A stretch of DNA of 64,000 nt from Candidatus Rifleibacteriota bacterium (GTDB taxonomy: Bacteria > Muiribacteriota > Ozemobacteria > Ozemobacterales > Ozemobacteraceae). Under the pieces are notes generated by a model that saw nothing but the letters and a program-made list of their open reading frames with translations, did no database searches and was not told the origin of the DNA. The position numbers and the translations under genes are program-made. The DNA is taken from positions 126,277-190,276 of the forward strand of contig JADFZL010000007.1 in the NCBI GenBank assembly GCA_015232575.1, read 5' to 3'. This document shows, one piece after another, positions 54,084-61,415 of the stretch. Position 1 is the stretch's first letter, and each line of letters begins with the position of its first letter.

Positions 54084-54312
54084 CAGTATCTTTTTTTTGT
54101 TCTGACTGCATCTGCAAGTTTAAAAACAGCATTGATTTAATCAACCCGTAAGCTTCATCACGTGTAATGTTTTCAAGGCCGCCGACTGAAAAATTCTTTT
54201 TAAAAGCCTGGAATTGAGACTCTCCCATTTTTTCAAGCCATCGCAATTCTTTTTTGTGTATAGCACACACTTTCTGCAATTGCTCTGGAGTGACTGAAAA
54301 ATCTTTATCCAT
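54076..54312 (-). CDS. Small protein of unknown function, overlaps floA
   Basis: This 78-residue, mostly helical and charged protein with two Cys (QLQKVCAIHKKELRW and others) has no signal or membrane segment. It starts at ATG 54312, overlapping the last 8 nt of the FloA gene, which suggests coupled translation and perhaps a FloA-linked function. I recognise no family. Its stop codon is inside the AACCACGGA repeat, so the original C-terminus may have been altered by repeat insertion. Confidence 0.6.
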   Translation of the reverse strand: MDKDFSVTPEQLQKVCAIHKKELRWLEKMGESQFQAFKKNFSVGGLENITRDEAYGLIKSMLFLNLQMQSEQKKDTDF

Positions 54313-55261
54313 TATCCGAAGCTATGCCAAAGCCCTTAAAAGTGCTTTTTGCTTTGTCGTTTTTCTTTCGAAGTGCAAATATCTTGCCGGCTTTGTAGCT
54401 TTCAGCGAGCGAAATTGGAATCATAATTTCTGATTTTACCACGCCTGCCCTCATTTCCTGTTCCATCGCTCTGTTTTCCTGGAACTGAGCGACTGCTATC
54501 GCTCTTCGCCCTTCAGCTTTAGCTTTAGCTACTTTCTTATCAGCTTCAGCCTGAGCGTTCTGAAGAATGGCTCCAATGTTTCTTGCAACATCAACATCTG
54601 CAATATCTATCGATAAAATTCTAAATGCTGTATTTGAATCCAGGCCCATGGACATGATTTTCTGTGTTATCAGATCAGGCTGTTTGAGAATCATTGTGTG
54701 TGTATCGGCAGATCCTATTGCGGAAACAGCTCCCTGAGCTACCCGGGCAATGATTGTTTCCTGACCTGCGCCTCCGACCATTGTTTCGAGGTTCGCTCTC
54801 ACCGTGACTTTTATGTTTGCAATAATTTCTATGCCGTTTTTTGCCACTCCCGATACTTTTCCCGTAGAAATAACTTTTGGATCAACACTCATTCTGACTG
54901 CCTCAAGAACATCTCTTCCGGCAAGATCAATTGCAGCAGCGCGTTTGAAAGACAGGTTAAGCTTTGCTCTTTCAGCGCTTATGATGGCATCTATTACGCG
55001 GGTAATGTCTCCACCTGATAGATAATGTGCTTCCAGGTCATTTAAAAGAATATCTAAACCTGCTTTGTTGCCTTTAATATATGTATCAACTATAAGATCA
55101 GCCGGAACAGTTCTAAGTCTCATCGCAATTAATGCGATTGGTGTTGCCGGAACTCCGGCTGAAAGACATTTTATATATGTTGCAAAAGGAAAAAGTGAGA
55201 CCATGATAAAAAACATTATAACCAGAACTAAAACCACTATTCCGCCGAGAATTGATGACAT
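54305..55261 (-). CDS. floA: Flotillin-like membrane scaffold protein FloA
   Basis: This 318-residue protein begins with a membrane segment (residues about 4-26) followed by the FloA/UPF0365 signature ATYIKCLSAGVPATPIALIA. It continues with the SPFH-like domain (VRANLETMVGGAGQETIIAR), the segment DLITQKIMSMGLDSNTAFRI, and an Ala/Glu-rich coiled coil (AQAEADKKVAKAKAEGRRAI). It fits the usual length and architecture of the family. FloA proteins form membrane microdomains that hold signalling and secretion proteins. It is followed by an overlapping small gene of unknown role. The upstream spacing of more than 100 bp suggests a separate promoter. Confidence 0.95.
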   Translation of the reverse strand: MSSILGGIVVLVLVIMFFIMVSLFPFATYIKCLSAGVPATPIALIAMRLRTVPADLIVDTYIKGNKAGLDILLNDLEAHYLSGGDITRVIDAIISAERAKLNLSFKRAAAIDLAGRDVLEAVRMSVDPKVISTGKVSGVAKNGIEIIANIKVTVRANLETMVGGAGQETIIARVAQGAVSAIGSADTHTMILKQPDLITQKIMSMGLDSNTAFRILSIDIADVDVARNIGAILQNAQAEADKKVAKAKAEGRRAIAVAQFQENRAMEQEMRAGVVKSEIMIPISLAESYKAGKIFALRKKNDKAKSTFKGFGIASDNG

Positions 55262-55394
55262 TTATACTCCCCTTAGTGTTATTTCAAAACCTATGATAAC
55301 TCAATTTTGTAAGCTTTTGCAAATTTTTGACAATAAAAGTACTTCTCTCAATAATTATACGATATTTTAAATAAAAAGGTTCAAAAAAAGATTC

Positions 55395-55970
55395 TTACTT
55401 TTCTGACATGTATTGCCTGAGTTCTTTGGTTTTATATTTTGCCACCAGATCATCAGGGTTTCGGTAAGACTTTCTGGCTGTGATGTCATATTCATCTCTT
55501 ACATATCTCAGCAGATTTTTAACAACTTCAATGTCTCTCATGAGAAATTTATCAGCATTTGGAAGTGCTGTGGCCTGCATCCATTCAGAGTAGGCTTTTC
55601 TGTATTTGCCAGTCTCAAAGTATATCTGGCCTGACAAACGATATATTGAATAATTCGCCATTGAGAAGGATTTTGCCCGATTGAGGCGTCTCAAAGCTTC
55701 ATCATAATCACATTTGTAATAATCTCGCCACGCAGCTTCGAGATAGTAAAGCGCACTTACTTCTTTCTCTGAAGGAGCGCCCAATGGCTGATAAGTTTCT
55801 TCCTGTACCTCAGATGACTGCGATGGAACCTCGGAATCACCTGAACTAAGTATTGAAAAATCAATCGAAGACCAGCCCGAATATCTTTTCGGATCAAAGA
55901 CGAATAACACGAGAAGCGCCATTAAAAGGAATATTCCGAATAATATTCCTGCAATAGCTTTCTTACTCAA
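55395..55970 (-). CDS. Membrane-anchored TPR-like protein
   Basis: This protein of about 191 residues has a membrane segment right at the start (KKAIAGILFGIFLLMALLVLF), a variable Ser/Glu-rich linker, then a C-terminal helical repeat region with YYLEAAWRDYYKCDYDEALR and SGQIYFETGKYRKAYSEWMQ, typical of TPR units. I chose the TTG at 55970, which overlaps the stop of the upstream gene (TTGAGTAA) and places the membrane segment at the N-terminus. An ATG at 56051 in the same frame would instead add 27 residues overlapping the neighbour by 89 bp. Translation is probably coupled to the upstream TPR gene. The function is not recognisable; a periplasmic scaffold is inferred. Confidence 0.65.
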   Translation of the reverse strand: MSKKAIAGILFGIFLLMALLVLFVFDPKRYSGWSSIDFSILSSGDSEVPSQSSEVQEETYQPLGAPSEKEVSALYYLEAAWRDYYKCDYDEALRRLNRAKSFSMANYSIYRLSGQIYFETGKYRKAYSEWMQATALPNADKFLMRDIEVVKNLLRYVRDEYDITARKSYRNPDDLVAKYKTKELRQYMSEK

Positions 55971-56817
55971 GCGGACACCAGGCGTCAGAGTCGTTCTGCC
56001 CTCTCTGTTTGAGATAGGAAAACCAGAAACGATATTCAGAGCCGTACTCATTGTTTAACAAAGATTCAAGCGAGATGCCGAGAAGAGCTGATTTTCTTTT
56101 TGTAGAATGATCGCCTTTTTCAAATGCTGTTTTGAGATTTGTTCGTAAAGCGGTGTGAATTGGAAACATCTGCATATTTGAAAGCTTTTCAGCAAGCGAT
56201 TTTCGTACAAGTGGAGCAACAAAAATCCGAAAAAGGCATTTAGCTTTCAGAAAAGCTATTTTTGAATCAAGTTTTGGATGGTATTTCAAATCATTCTTAA
56301 TATGCCATTTGTGCAGCCAGTTAAGAAGTTTCCAGGGGTCTTTCGCTGTTGGAGGCACCCAGCCACGGTCAATAAAATGAAGAAGATACGATGGACTGAG
56401 TGAAAGAAAATCCGTGGAAGTGTAGGATGCAAGAGAAGCAGAGGCTATTGATCCGGTTTGAAGATTTAAAAACTCAAGTTCGGCTTGTAGTTCGCTTAAA
56501 TCAGCAGACTCGGGAAGTTTTGTCTTGTAATAATTGAGCCTTTCGGTAAGAGAGGCAATTCTGGTAATTCTTGATTCTGTTTCGTCCGGTTTAAATCTTG
56601 AGAGGGAAAGGTTGCGAAAGTAATCAGCCTCATCAACACGTGCATGGGAAGGCCAGGTTTTGATAAATTGTCCGAAAAACAATTCTGCTTCCCGGAAACG
56701 ACCCATATCAAAAGCTCTCTTGCCGTTGTCAAACATTTCTTTTGAGTTCAGCGCAAAAGAAATACTTGCAGATGTAAAAAATAAAAGAAAGAAACAAACT
56801 ACTTTCGCTGATTTCAT
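55963..56817 (-). CDS. Secreted TPR-like protein
   Basis: This 284-residue protein has a signal peptide (KVVCFFLLFFTSASISFALN) and a first TPR-like unit (FDMGRFREAELFFGQFIKTW), as in YbgF- or BamD-type envelope proteins. The rest is helical with a Trp-rich middle (WVPPTAKDPWKLLNWLHKW). It overlaps the following membrane-anchored TPR gene by 8 nt at the chosen starts and begins 6 nt after the GH57 gene, so it is in one operon with both. Role unknown. Confidence 0.75.
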   Translation of the reverse strand: MKSAKVVCFFLLFFTSASISFALNSKEMFDNGKRAFDMGRFREAELFFGQFIKTWPSHARVDEADYFRNLSLSRFKPDETESRITRIASLTERLNYYKTKLPESADLSELQAELEFLNLQTGSIASASLASYTSTDFLSLSPSYLLHFIDRGWVPPTAKDPWKLLNWLHKWHIKNDLKYHPKLDSKIAFLKAKCLFRIFVAPLVRKSLAEKLSNMQMFPIHTALRTNLKTAFEKGDHSTKRKSALLGISLESLLNNEYGSEYRFWFSYLKQRGQNDSDAWCPLE

Positions 56818-56823
56818 GAAAAA

Positions 56824-57999
56824 TTATTTTCCCGCATTCTTTTGTCTGTCAAAGACTGAATAAACAAGATTATTGTACAAATCTCTTCCGATTCTTATTC
56901 CTTCGCGGTCTTTGAGAAAATTTCCGGCGTGTTCAAGAGTGTCTAGAAGCAGATATGCGCCTCTGAAAACCTGAGATGGATCAAAGTTCCAGCTTGATGC
57001 CCACCAGTACTGGCAGCTGTAAATCGCCTTATCCAGAAGCTTTCTGGTTTCTGTATCTCCCTGTTCGGCTGCTTTCCAGGCGAGAGACATTACATGATTT
57101 GTCAGCAGCCACTGATTATGGTGAATTGGGTTGAATTTACTGTGCCAGAGCGGGTATGGATCATCGACGTCAAGGTCTTTGAGCGAGGCTGACCAGGTTG
57201 ATGGCGGTACATAAGCTTCCCTCATTGGGAATCTTGCAAAAAGTTCACTGATTGTAACCAGTTTAATATCTTTGTCATCTCTCAACGCATAAAGCAGGCT
57301 GCGAAGGAATTTTTCCTCGTAATACTTGTGATGATGTCCGAAGGTTTCTCCGTCCATGCCTATTATCATGTATCCGTCTTTTTCGCCAAACCAGTTGAAA
57401 AGGCGTTCTTTGAGAATTCCGAGGAATTCTTTGCCTTTCCAGCCATGAAAGGAAATATCATTTGACCAGCTGTTGCTGCGAAGAAAAACTCCGGTGCCTC
57501 CCATTCTCGGAATGAAGTCATAAGGCGGAGTACCATTGTGAAATGAGTATGGCAGATCATCTGTAATACACCATTGATAACCCTGATCATGAAACAGTCT
57601 TGCGACATGTCCGGAAAAGCACATTTCCGGCGGGAAGATGCCCTTTGGAGCGTAAGCTGTTCCAAAAACAGATTGATTGCCTTTCCGATTCAGTTCAAGT
57701 TGTCTTTTAACTTCGCTCAGAGGAATCAGAGGAAAAATTGGATGATATGCCCCGGAATCTGCAAATTCGACGTGCCCGTTCAGCGCAGCTTTCTTGAGTC
57801 CGTCGATAATGTCGAAATGTCCTCTGTTAACAAGTATTTCGGTAAGGCTGTAATTAATATTAAGTGTAAAGCGCGGCTCAAGTTCGCTGTTGAAAATGTC
57901 TACAAGAGGTCTGTAACACTCGCGGGCAATATCATCAACGACAAATCCAAGTTGAGTTGGCGGCTGGTATATATGTAGCAATATTGAAAAGTATTTCAT
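56824..57999 (-). CDS. Glycoside hydrolase family 57 protein
   Basis: This 391-residue cytoplasmic enzyme has the GH57 (beta/alpha)7 barrel. It starts SILLHIYQPP with the family HxxQPP-like motif, has the nucleophile region GIFPPEMCFSG with E125, and the acid/base region GMDGETFGHHH with D216. GH57 enzymes act on alpha-1,4 or alpha-1,6 glucans such as glycogen or maltodextrin, as amylase or 4-alpha-glucanotransferase. It starts 13 nt after the FAD-subunit gene, though no functional link is evident. Length and motifs suit the smaller amylopullulanase/amylase branch; the exact substrate is not decidable. Confidence 0.92.
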   Translation of the reverse strand: MKYFSILLHIYQPPTQLGFVVDDIARECYRPLVDIFNSELEPRFTLNINYSLTEILVNRGHFDIIDGLKKAALNGHVEFADSGAYHPIFPLIPLSEVKRQLELNRKGNQSVFGTAYAPKGIFPPEMCFSGHVARLFHDQGYQWCITDDLPYSFHNGTPPYDFIPRMGGTGVFLRSNSWSNDISFHGWKGKEFLGILKERLFNWFGEKDGYMIIGMDGETFGHHHKYYEEKFLRSLLYALRDDKDIKLVTISELFARFPMREAYVPPSTWSASLKDLDVDDPYPLWHSKFNPIHHNQWLLTNHVMSLAWKAAEQGDTETRKLLDKAIYSCQYWWASSWNFDPSQVFRGAYLLLDTLEHAGNFLKDREGIRIGRDLYNNLVYSVFDRQKNAGK

Positions 58000-58011
58000 T
58001 TTCCCTCGCAG

Positions 58012-58866
58012 TTATTTGATTATTTGTCTTAAAGAGCGTGAAACAAGAACTTTTGCCATTTCACGGCGATATTTTGCGGTTGATCTTATATCATCTATGG
58101 GTGTAACGGCTTCGCATGCTTTCTGTGAGGCTGTTTCAATCAATTCTTCTGACGGAGGCTGTTTTGTACCACTTATAACCTTTTCAGCCTCTGAAGCTCT
58201 GATAACTTTGGGGCCAACTGAGCCGAGTGCAATTGAAAAGCTCGTAGTTCCATCAGCGTTCAGCCATGAAGATACTGCTGCAGAAATTTTTGATATTGCA
58301 TGTGCGCGTCTTTCACCCAGTTTAGTGAAATATCCTTGAGTTTTTCTCAGCGGCAGCTCAAAACAGGTAATGAATTCTCCGGGCTTTAATACAGTTTTTC
58401 CGGGCGCTGTGATGAAATCTTTGAGATCAACTTCTCTTGATGCGGAATCTGGTCCGCTGATATGTACTTTGGCGTCCAGTCCGATTAGCGGAGGAATGGT
58501 ATCTCCAGCTGGTGAAGCGTTTGCAACGTTTCCGCCGATTGTTGCAGTTTCGCGTATCTGAGGAGCCCCTACCTGGTTTGCAGCTGAAACAAGCGCTGGA
58601 AAATGAGTTATCAGAAGAGGGTTCTCTGTTAATTCGCGCATTTTACAGAGAGCTCCGATTTTTATTGAATTAGCAGTTTTTTCAATCTTATTCAGACCTA
58701 GATATGAAAGGTCGACAAGGTGTGTCAGATCAGGGAAGAGACCGTTTTTCCATTTAACAATCAAATCACTTCCGCCTGCAATTATTCGGGCAAAAAGATT
58801 TCCGGAAAGAACAGAAGAAGCTTCTGCATGAGTTGCTGGTTTGATATAGGAAATTTCAAGATTCAT
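58012..58866 (-). CDS. FAD-binding subunit of a molybdenum hydroxylase (CoxM-like)
   Basis: This 284-residue protein has the FAD motifs IAGGSDLIVKWK and TIGGNVANASPAGDT of the xanthine dehydrogenase/CO dehydrogenase medium subunit, and a C-terminal CO-dehydrogenase flavoprotein domain. The ATG at 58866 starts 1 nt after the stop of the 2Fe-2S subunit gene with AAAGG before it, so translation is coupled. Only the medium and small subunits are present; the large molybdopterin subunit is not adjacent on either side. The pair would transfer electrons for a catalytic subunit encoded elsewhere, or it may use another partner. Confidence 0.9.
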   Translation of the reverse strand: MNLEISYIKPATHAEASSVLSGNLFARIIAGGSDLIVKWKNGLFPDLTHLVDLSYLGLNKIEKTANSIKIGALCKMRELTENPLLITHFPALVSAANQVGAPQIRETATIGGNVANASPAGDTIPPLIGLDAKVHISGPDSASREVDLKDFITAPGKTVLKPGEFITCFELPLRKTQGYFTKLGERRAHAISKISAAVSSWLNADGTTSFSIALGSVGPKVIRASEAEKVISGTKQPPSEELIETASQKACEAVTPIDDIRSTAKYRREMAKVLVSRSLRQIIK

Positions 58867-58867
58867 T

Positions 58868-59344
58868 TTATGCCTTTCCTGCTTTTTTAACTGCATCAAC
58901 GATTTTTGTGTATCCGGTGCAGCGGCATATGTTTCCAGAGAGAGATTGTCTGATATTTTCAACGTTCGGTTTTTTGTTGTTTTTTAAAAGTGAGTATGAG
59001 GAAATAAGCATTCCCGGAATGCAGAATCCGCACTGTACTGCTCCTTCGCTGACGAAGGATTCCTGAACTTTTTTCATTACAGGATCTTCAAGAAGACCTT
59101 CCAGAGTTTCAACACTGTCTTCCTGTGTGAGCGATGCAGCCAGTTTAATACATGAATTGATCGGTCTGCCGTTCAGCAGAACAGTACATGCTCCGCACTC
59201 TCCCTTGCCGCAGCCCTCTTTGGCCGCGATCAAAGAAAAATCCCTTCTGAGCATTTCAAGCAGCGTTCTTTGCGCTGGTATTGTTTTCTCAACCTTTGTA
59301 CCATTCAAATTAAACTTTACGCTAACAGTTGAATCTGCAGCCAT
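58868..59344 (-). CDS. 2Fe-2S subunit of a molybdenum hydroxylase (CoxS-like)
   Basis: This 158-residue small subunit has both iron-sulfur motifs: the plant-ferredoxin type GCGKGECGACTV with C45, C50, C53 and C65, and the C-terminal type with VQCGFC (C105, C108) and NICRCTGY (C140, C142). It hands electrons from the molybdenum site to FAD. The ATG at 59344 has GGAGGA directly upstream. The frame remains open through the hairpin element to 59464 but that part is not protein-like. The gene is the first of a unit that starts next to the three-hairpin element (59364-59457). No large subunit gene is in the window. Confidence 0.93.
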   Translation of the reverse strand: MAADSTVSVKFNLNGTKVEKTIPAQRTLLEMLRRDFSLIAAKEGCGKGECGACTVLLNGRPINSCIKLAASLTQEDSVETLEGLLEDPVMKKVQESFVSEGAVQCGFCIPGMLISSYSLLKNNKKPNVENIRQSLSGNICRCTGYTKIVDAVKKAGKA

Positions 59345-59363
59345 ACTTCCTCCAGTAATTATG

Positions 59364-59457
59364 CTCTTTTTAGAGAGGGGGCACGCGCCCCCTCTCGCCG
59401 GTCGAACAAGTTCGACCGTCTCACTCCCCGCGGTCACGCACTTTGTGCGTTCCGCAG
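59364..59457 (-). repeat. Three-hairpin element, copy 2
   Basis: Read on the minus strand it contains ACGCAC-AAA-GTGCGT, the spacer GACCGCGGGGAGTG, the palindrome CGGTCGAAC-TT-GTTCGACCG, and the hairpin GAGGGGGC-GCGT-GCCCCCTC (59394-59375). The last hairpin ends 30 nt before the CoxS-like start codon. The first hairpin differs from copy 1 (GGACAC/GTGTCC) by paired changes that keep the stem. It continues upstream into the 68-bp array. Confidence 0.85.
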
Positions 59458-59755
59458 CTTTCAATGCTTTCCAGTTTTATTTATACAATCTGTTTTATAC
59501 TGACCGCACTTTGTGCGTTCCGCAGCTTTCAATGCTTTCCAGTTTTATTTATACAATCTGTTTTATACTGACCGCACTTTGTGCGTTCCGCAGCTTTCAA
59601 TGCTTTCCAGTTTTATTTATACAATCTGTTTTATACTGACTGCACTTTGTGCGTTCCGCAGCTTTCAATGCTTTCCAGTTTAATTTATGCAATCTGCTTT
59701 AAACTGACTGAACTTTGTTCGATTCGCAGTTTTCAACGTTTTTCAATTCTACTAA
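59437..59755 (-). repeat. 68-bp tandem repeat array attached to copy 2
   Basis: Units begin at 59437, 59505, 59573, 59641 and 59709 (68 bp apart). Each contains a CGCAC-AAA-GTGCG-type stem (minus strand) and an AT-rich spacer (TTATACAATCTGTTTTATAC). The last two units are worn, but in the fifth the stem has changed to GAAC-AAA-GTTC, again compensated on both arms. The array fills most of the gap 59345-59896. Confidence 0.85.
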
Positions 59756-59798
59756 TGCAGGGGTGCAATCCCGAAAAAGGAAATCGAAAGCGTTCATT

Positions 59799-59824
59799 GT
59801 TATCTCGACCAAAGGGAGAGATCT
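59799..59824. repeat. Degenerate half copy of the palindromic repeat
   Basis: GTTATCTCGACCAAAGGGAG followed by AGATCT resembles the left arm of the dispersed element at 12381, with no right arm. Confidence 0.5.
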
Positions 59825-59896
59825 CATAATCGTAACTCAAACTTATGCCTTTTAATACCTTATTTTTGGAATGTAGCCCCTTGTGCTTTCATAATC

Positions 59897-61156
59897 TCAC
59901 TGCGGTTTATCGAATTTTTCGGGTTCGGGGGCTTTTTCCCCTCCGCCGGTTACAAGCTCTCCGAAACACTGGTATGGAATTCTCTTTCGATATGATGCAT
60001 CAAGTGCATCGGTGGCTTTATCAAGAAGTCCTTCACCATGTGTTGAGTCGGCAGGATATGTTGCTGTGCCGATGTGAATGCAGCATTCCGGGAAATCATT
60101 TATTTCGCGGGAAACTAGATTCAGGTGTTTTTTAAAAGCTACAATAATTCTTTGTGCGACCATGCGTGCAACATCATTGTTGGTTTCAGTCAAAATTGCG
60201 GCAAAAACACCGGGTGAGTTCCAGAGAAACATGAAATCCAGCTTCCTGAGAGAATCACGAAGGGCAGATGCGATAGAAGATTGAACCCGGTCTTTGACTG
60301 TGGGAATAAAATTTTCGAACCCGGCAATTCGAAGAAGCATCAAAGTCATATTCTGACTGTATCTTTCAGATCTTTCGACCTCTGTTTCAAAGGTTTGTTT
60401 GAAGCTGTCATGTCTGATCAGACCTGTTTTCATGTCAATTGATAATCCGGCTGCAGATCTGATGTGAACGTAAACAAGTGAAATAATTCCTTCGAGATAA
60501 ACGGCAAGCCATTCCCTGTCAAATCTTAATCTTTTCGAGGCCCGTGCAGGCATAATATTAAGCCAGAAACCTCTAAGGTTTGCAACCCCTCTCAGCGGAT
60601 AAATTTTTGCTTTGAAACGTGTAATTGAAGAAATGAAAGTAATTCCTGTGAGAGGGGTATCCCATGAAAACGCCTGCTCTTCTCCAAGTCCGCCGGGGTG
60701 CTTGAATATGACTTTACCGTCAGAGAGAAAGAATCTTGACGCCGCCAGTTGTGATGGAAGAGTTCCAGCACTTGCCATGAGTGCGAAAGCTCCCTTATCT
60801 TCGTAAATATACAAAGCTGAGGCTTCGTCGCCGGTAATTTCAAGGAATTCCGAAAGAATTTCCCTCGGAAGTGTTTCATCAACACTGGCTCTGTCTGATA
60901 AAAACTTTCTCAGCGAAGATAACGAAAACGATTCCCCAGAATATTTGATCTCAGCCGGCGAATGACTTAATGATTTTAAACTTTCACGGAAGATAAGAAA
61001 AGTGTTTATTATTACCAGAAAGGTCAATATTCCTGGAAGCTTAACATTCGCTTCCTGCCAGAAATCACCCTTCCATATTGCGAAAACCAGAAGGACTACT
61101 AAAAAAAGATTACTGAAAAGATACAGGTTAAGGTTATAATTCCTGCTTTTTCTCAC
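59897..61156 (-). CDS. Membrane protein with a degenerate GGDEF domain
   Basis: In this 419-residue protein two N-terminal membrane segments (residues about 10-28 and 40-58) precede a middle region resembling a GAF sensor (SALYIYEDKGAFALMASAGT) and a C-terminal domain with the GGDEF fold pattern (DMKTGLIRHDSFKQTFETEV, then MLLRIAGFE and a final GTATYPADS). The signature GGDEF is replaced by a NSPGVFAAIL stretch, and metal-binding acids are missing, so diguanylate cyclase activity is unlikely. It may bind c-di-GMP, GTP or a partner as a signal receptor. It is preceded by a separate promoter region and appears monocistronic. Confidence 0.75.
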   Translation of the reverse strand: MRKSRNYNLNLYLFSNLFLVVLLVFAIWKGDFWQEANVKLPGILTFLVIINTFLIFRESLKSLSHSPAEIKYSGESFSLSSLRKFLSDRASVDETLPREILSEFLEITGDEASALYIYEDKGAFALMASAGTLPSQLAASRFFLSDGKVIFKHPGGLGEEQAFSWDTPLTGITFISSITRFKAKIYPLRGVANLRGFWLNIMPARASKRLRFDREWLAVYLEGIISLVYVHIRSAAGLSIDMKTGLIRHDSFKQTFETEVERSERYSQNMTLMLLRIAGFENFIPTVKDRVQSSIASALRDSLRKLDFMFLWNSPGVFAAILTETNNDVARMVAQRIIVAFKKHLNLVSREINDFPECCIHIGTATYPADSTHGEGLLDKATDALDASYRKRIPYQCFGELVTGGGEKAPEPEKFDKPQ

Positions 61157-61415
61157 GCCATTTTCCTTCCCGATTAAAAATTCATTTTTGTATTATCTAG
61201 AATATTATCATAATGTTTTTTTATTTTCCACATTAAGAATTTCTATTCATTAAGTTTGTAGTATTTGAAAAAATGAAAAAATCACTGTATATTGATCTGT
61301 GAAATTGAAAACTTTTTTGTTACACCAATTTTACATAATTCGTTCATCCTGTTTTCTGTGCTGACCCGCGAATTAAATTGGGATTGGTATTACATAGCCT
61401 GGAAAGGAAAATCTG

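Noticed and set aside
59345-59464. N-terminal extension of the CoxS-like gene through the hairpin element
   Set aside because: The extension translates repeat DNA; a strong GGAGGA stands right before ATG 59344.
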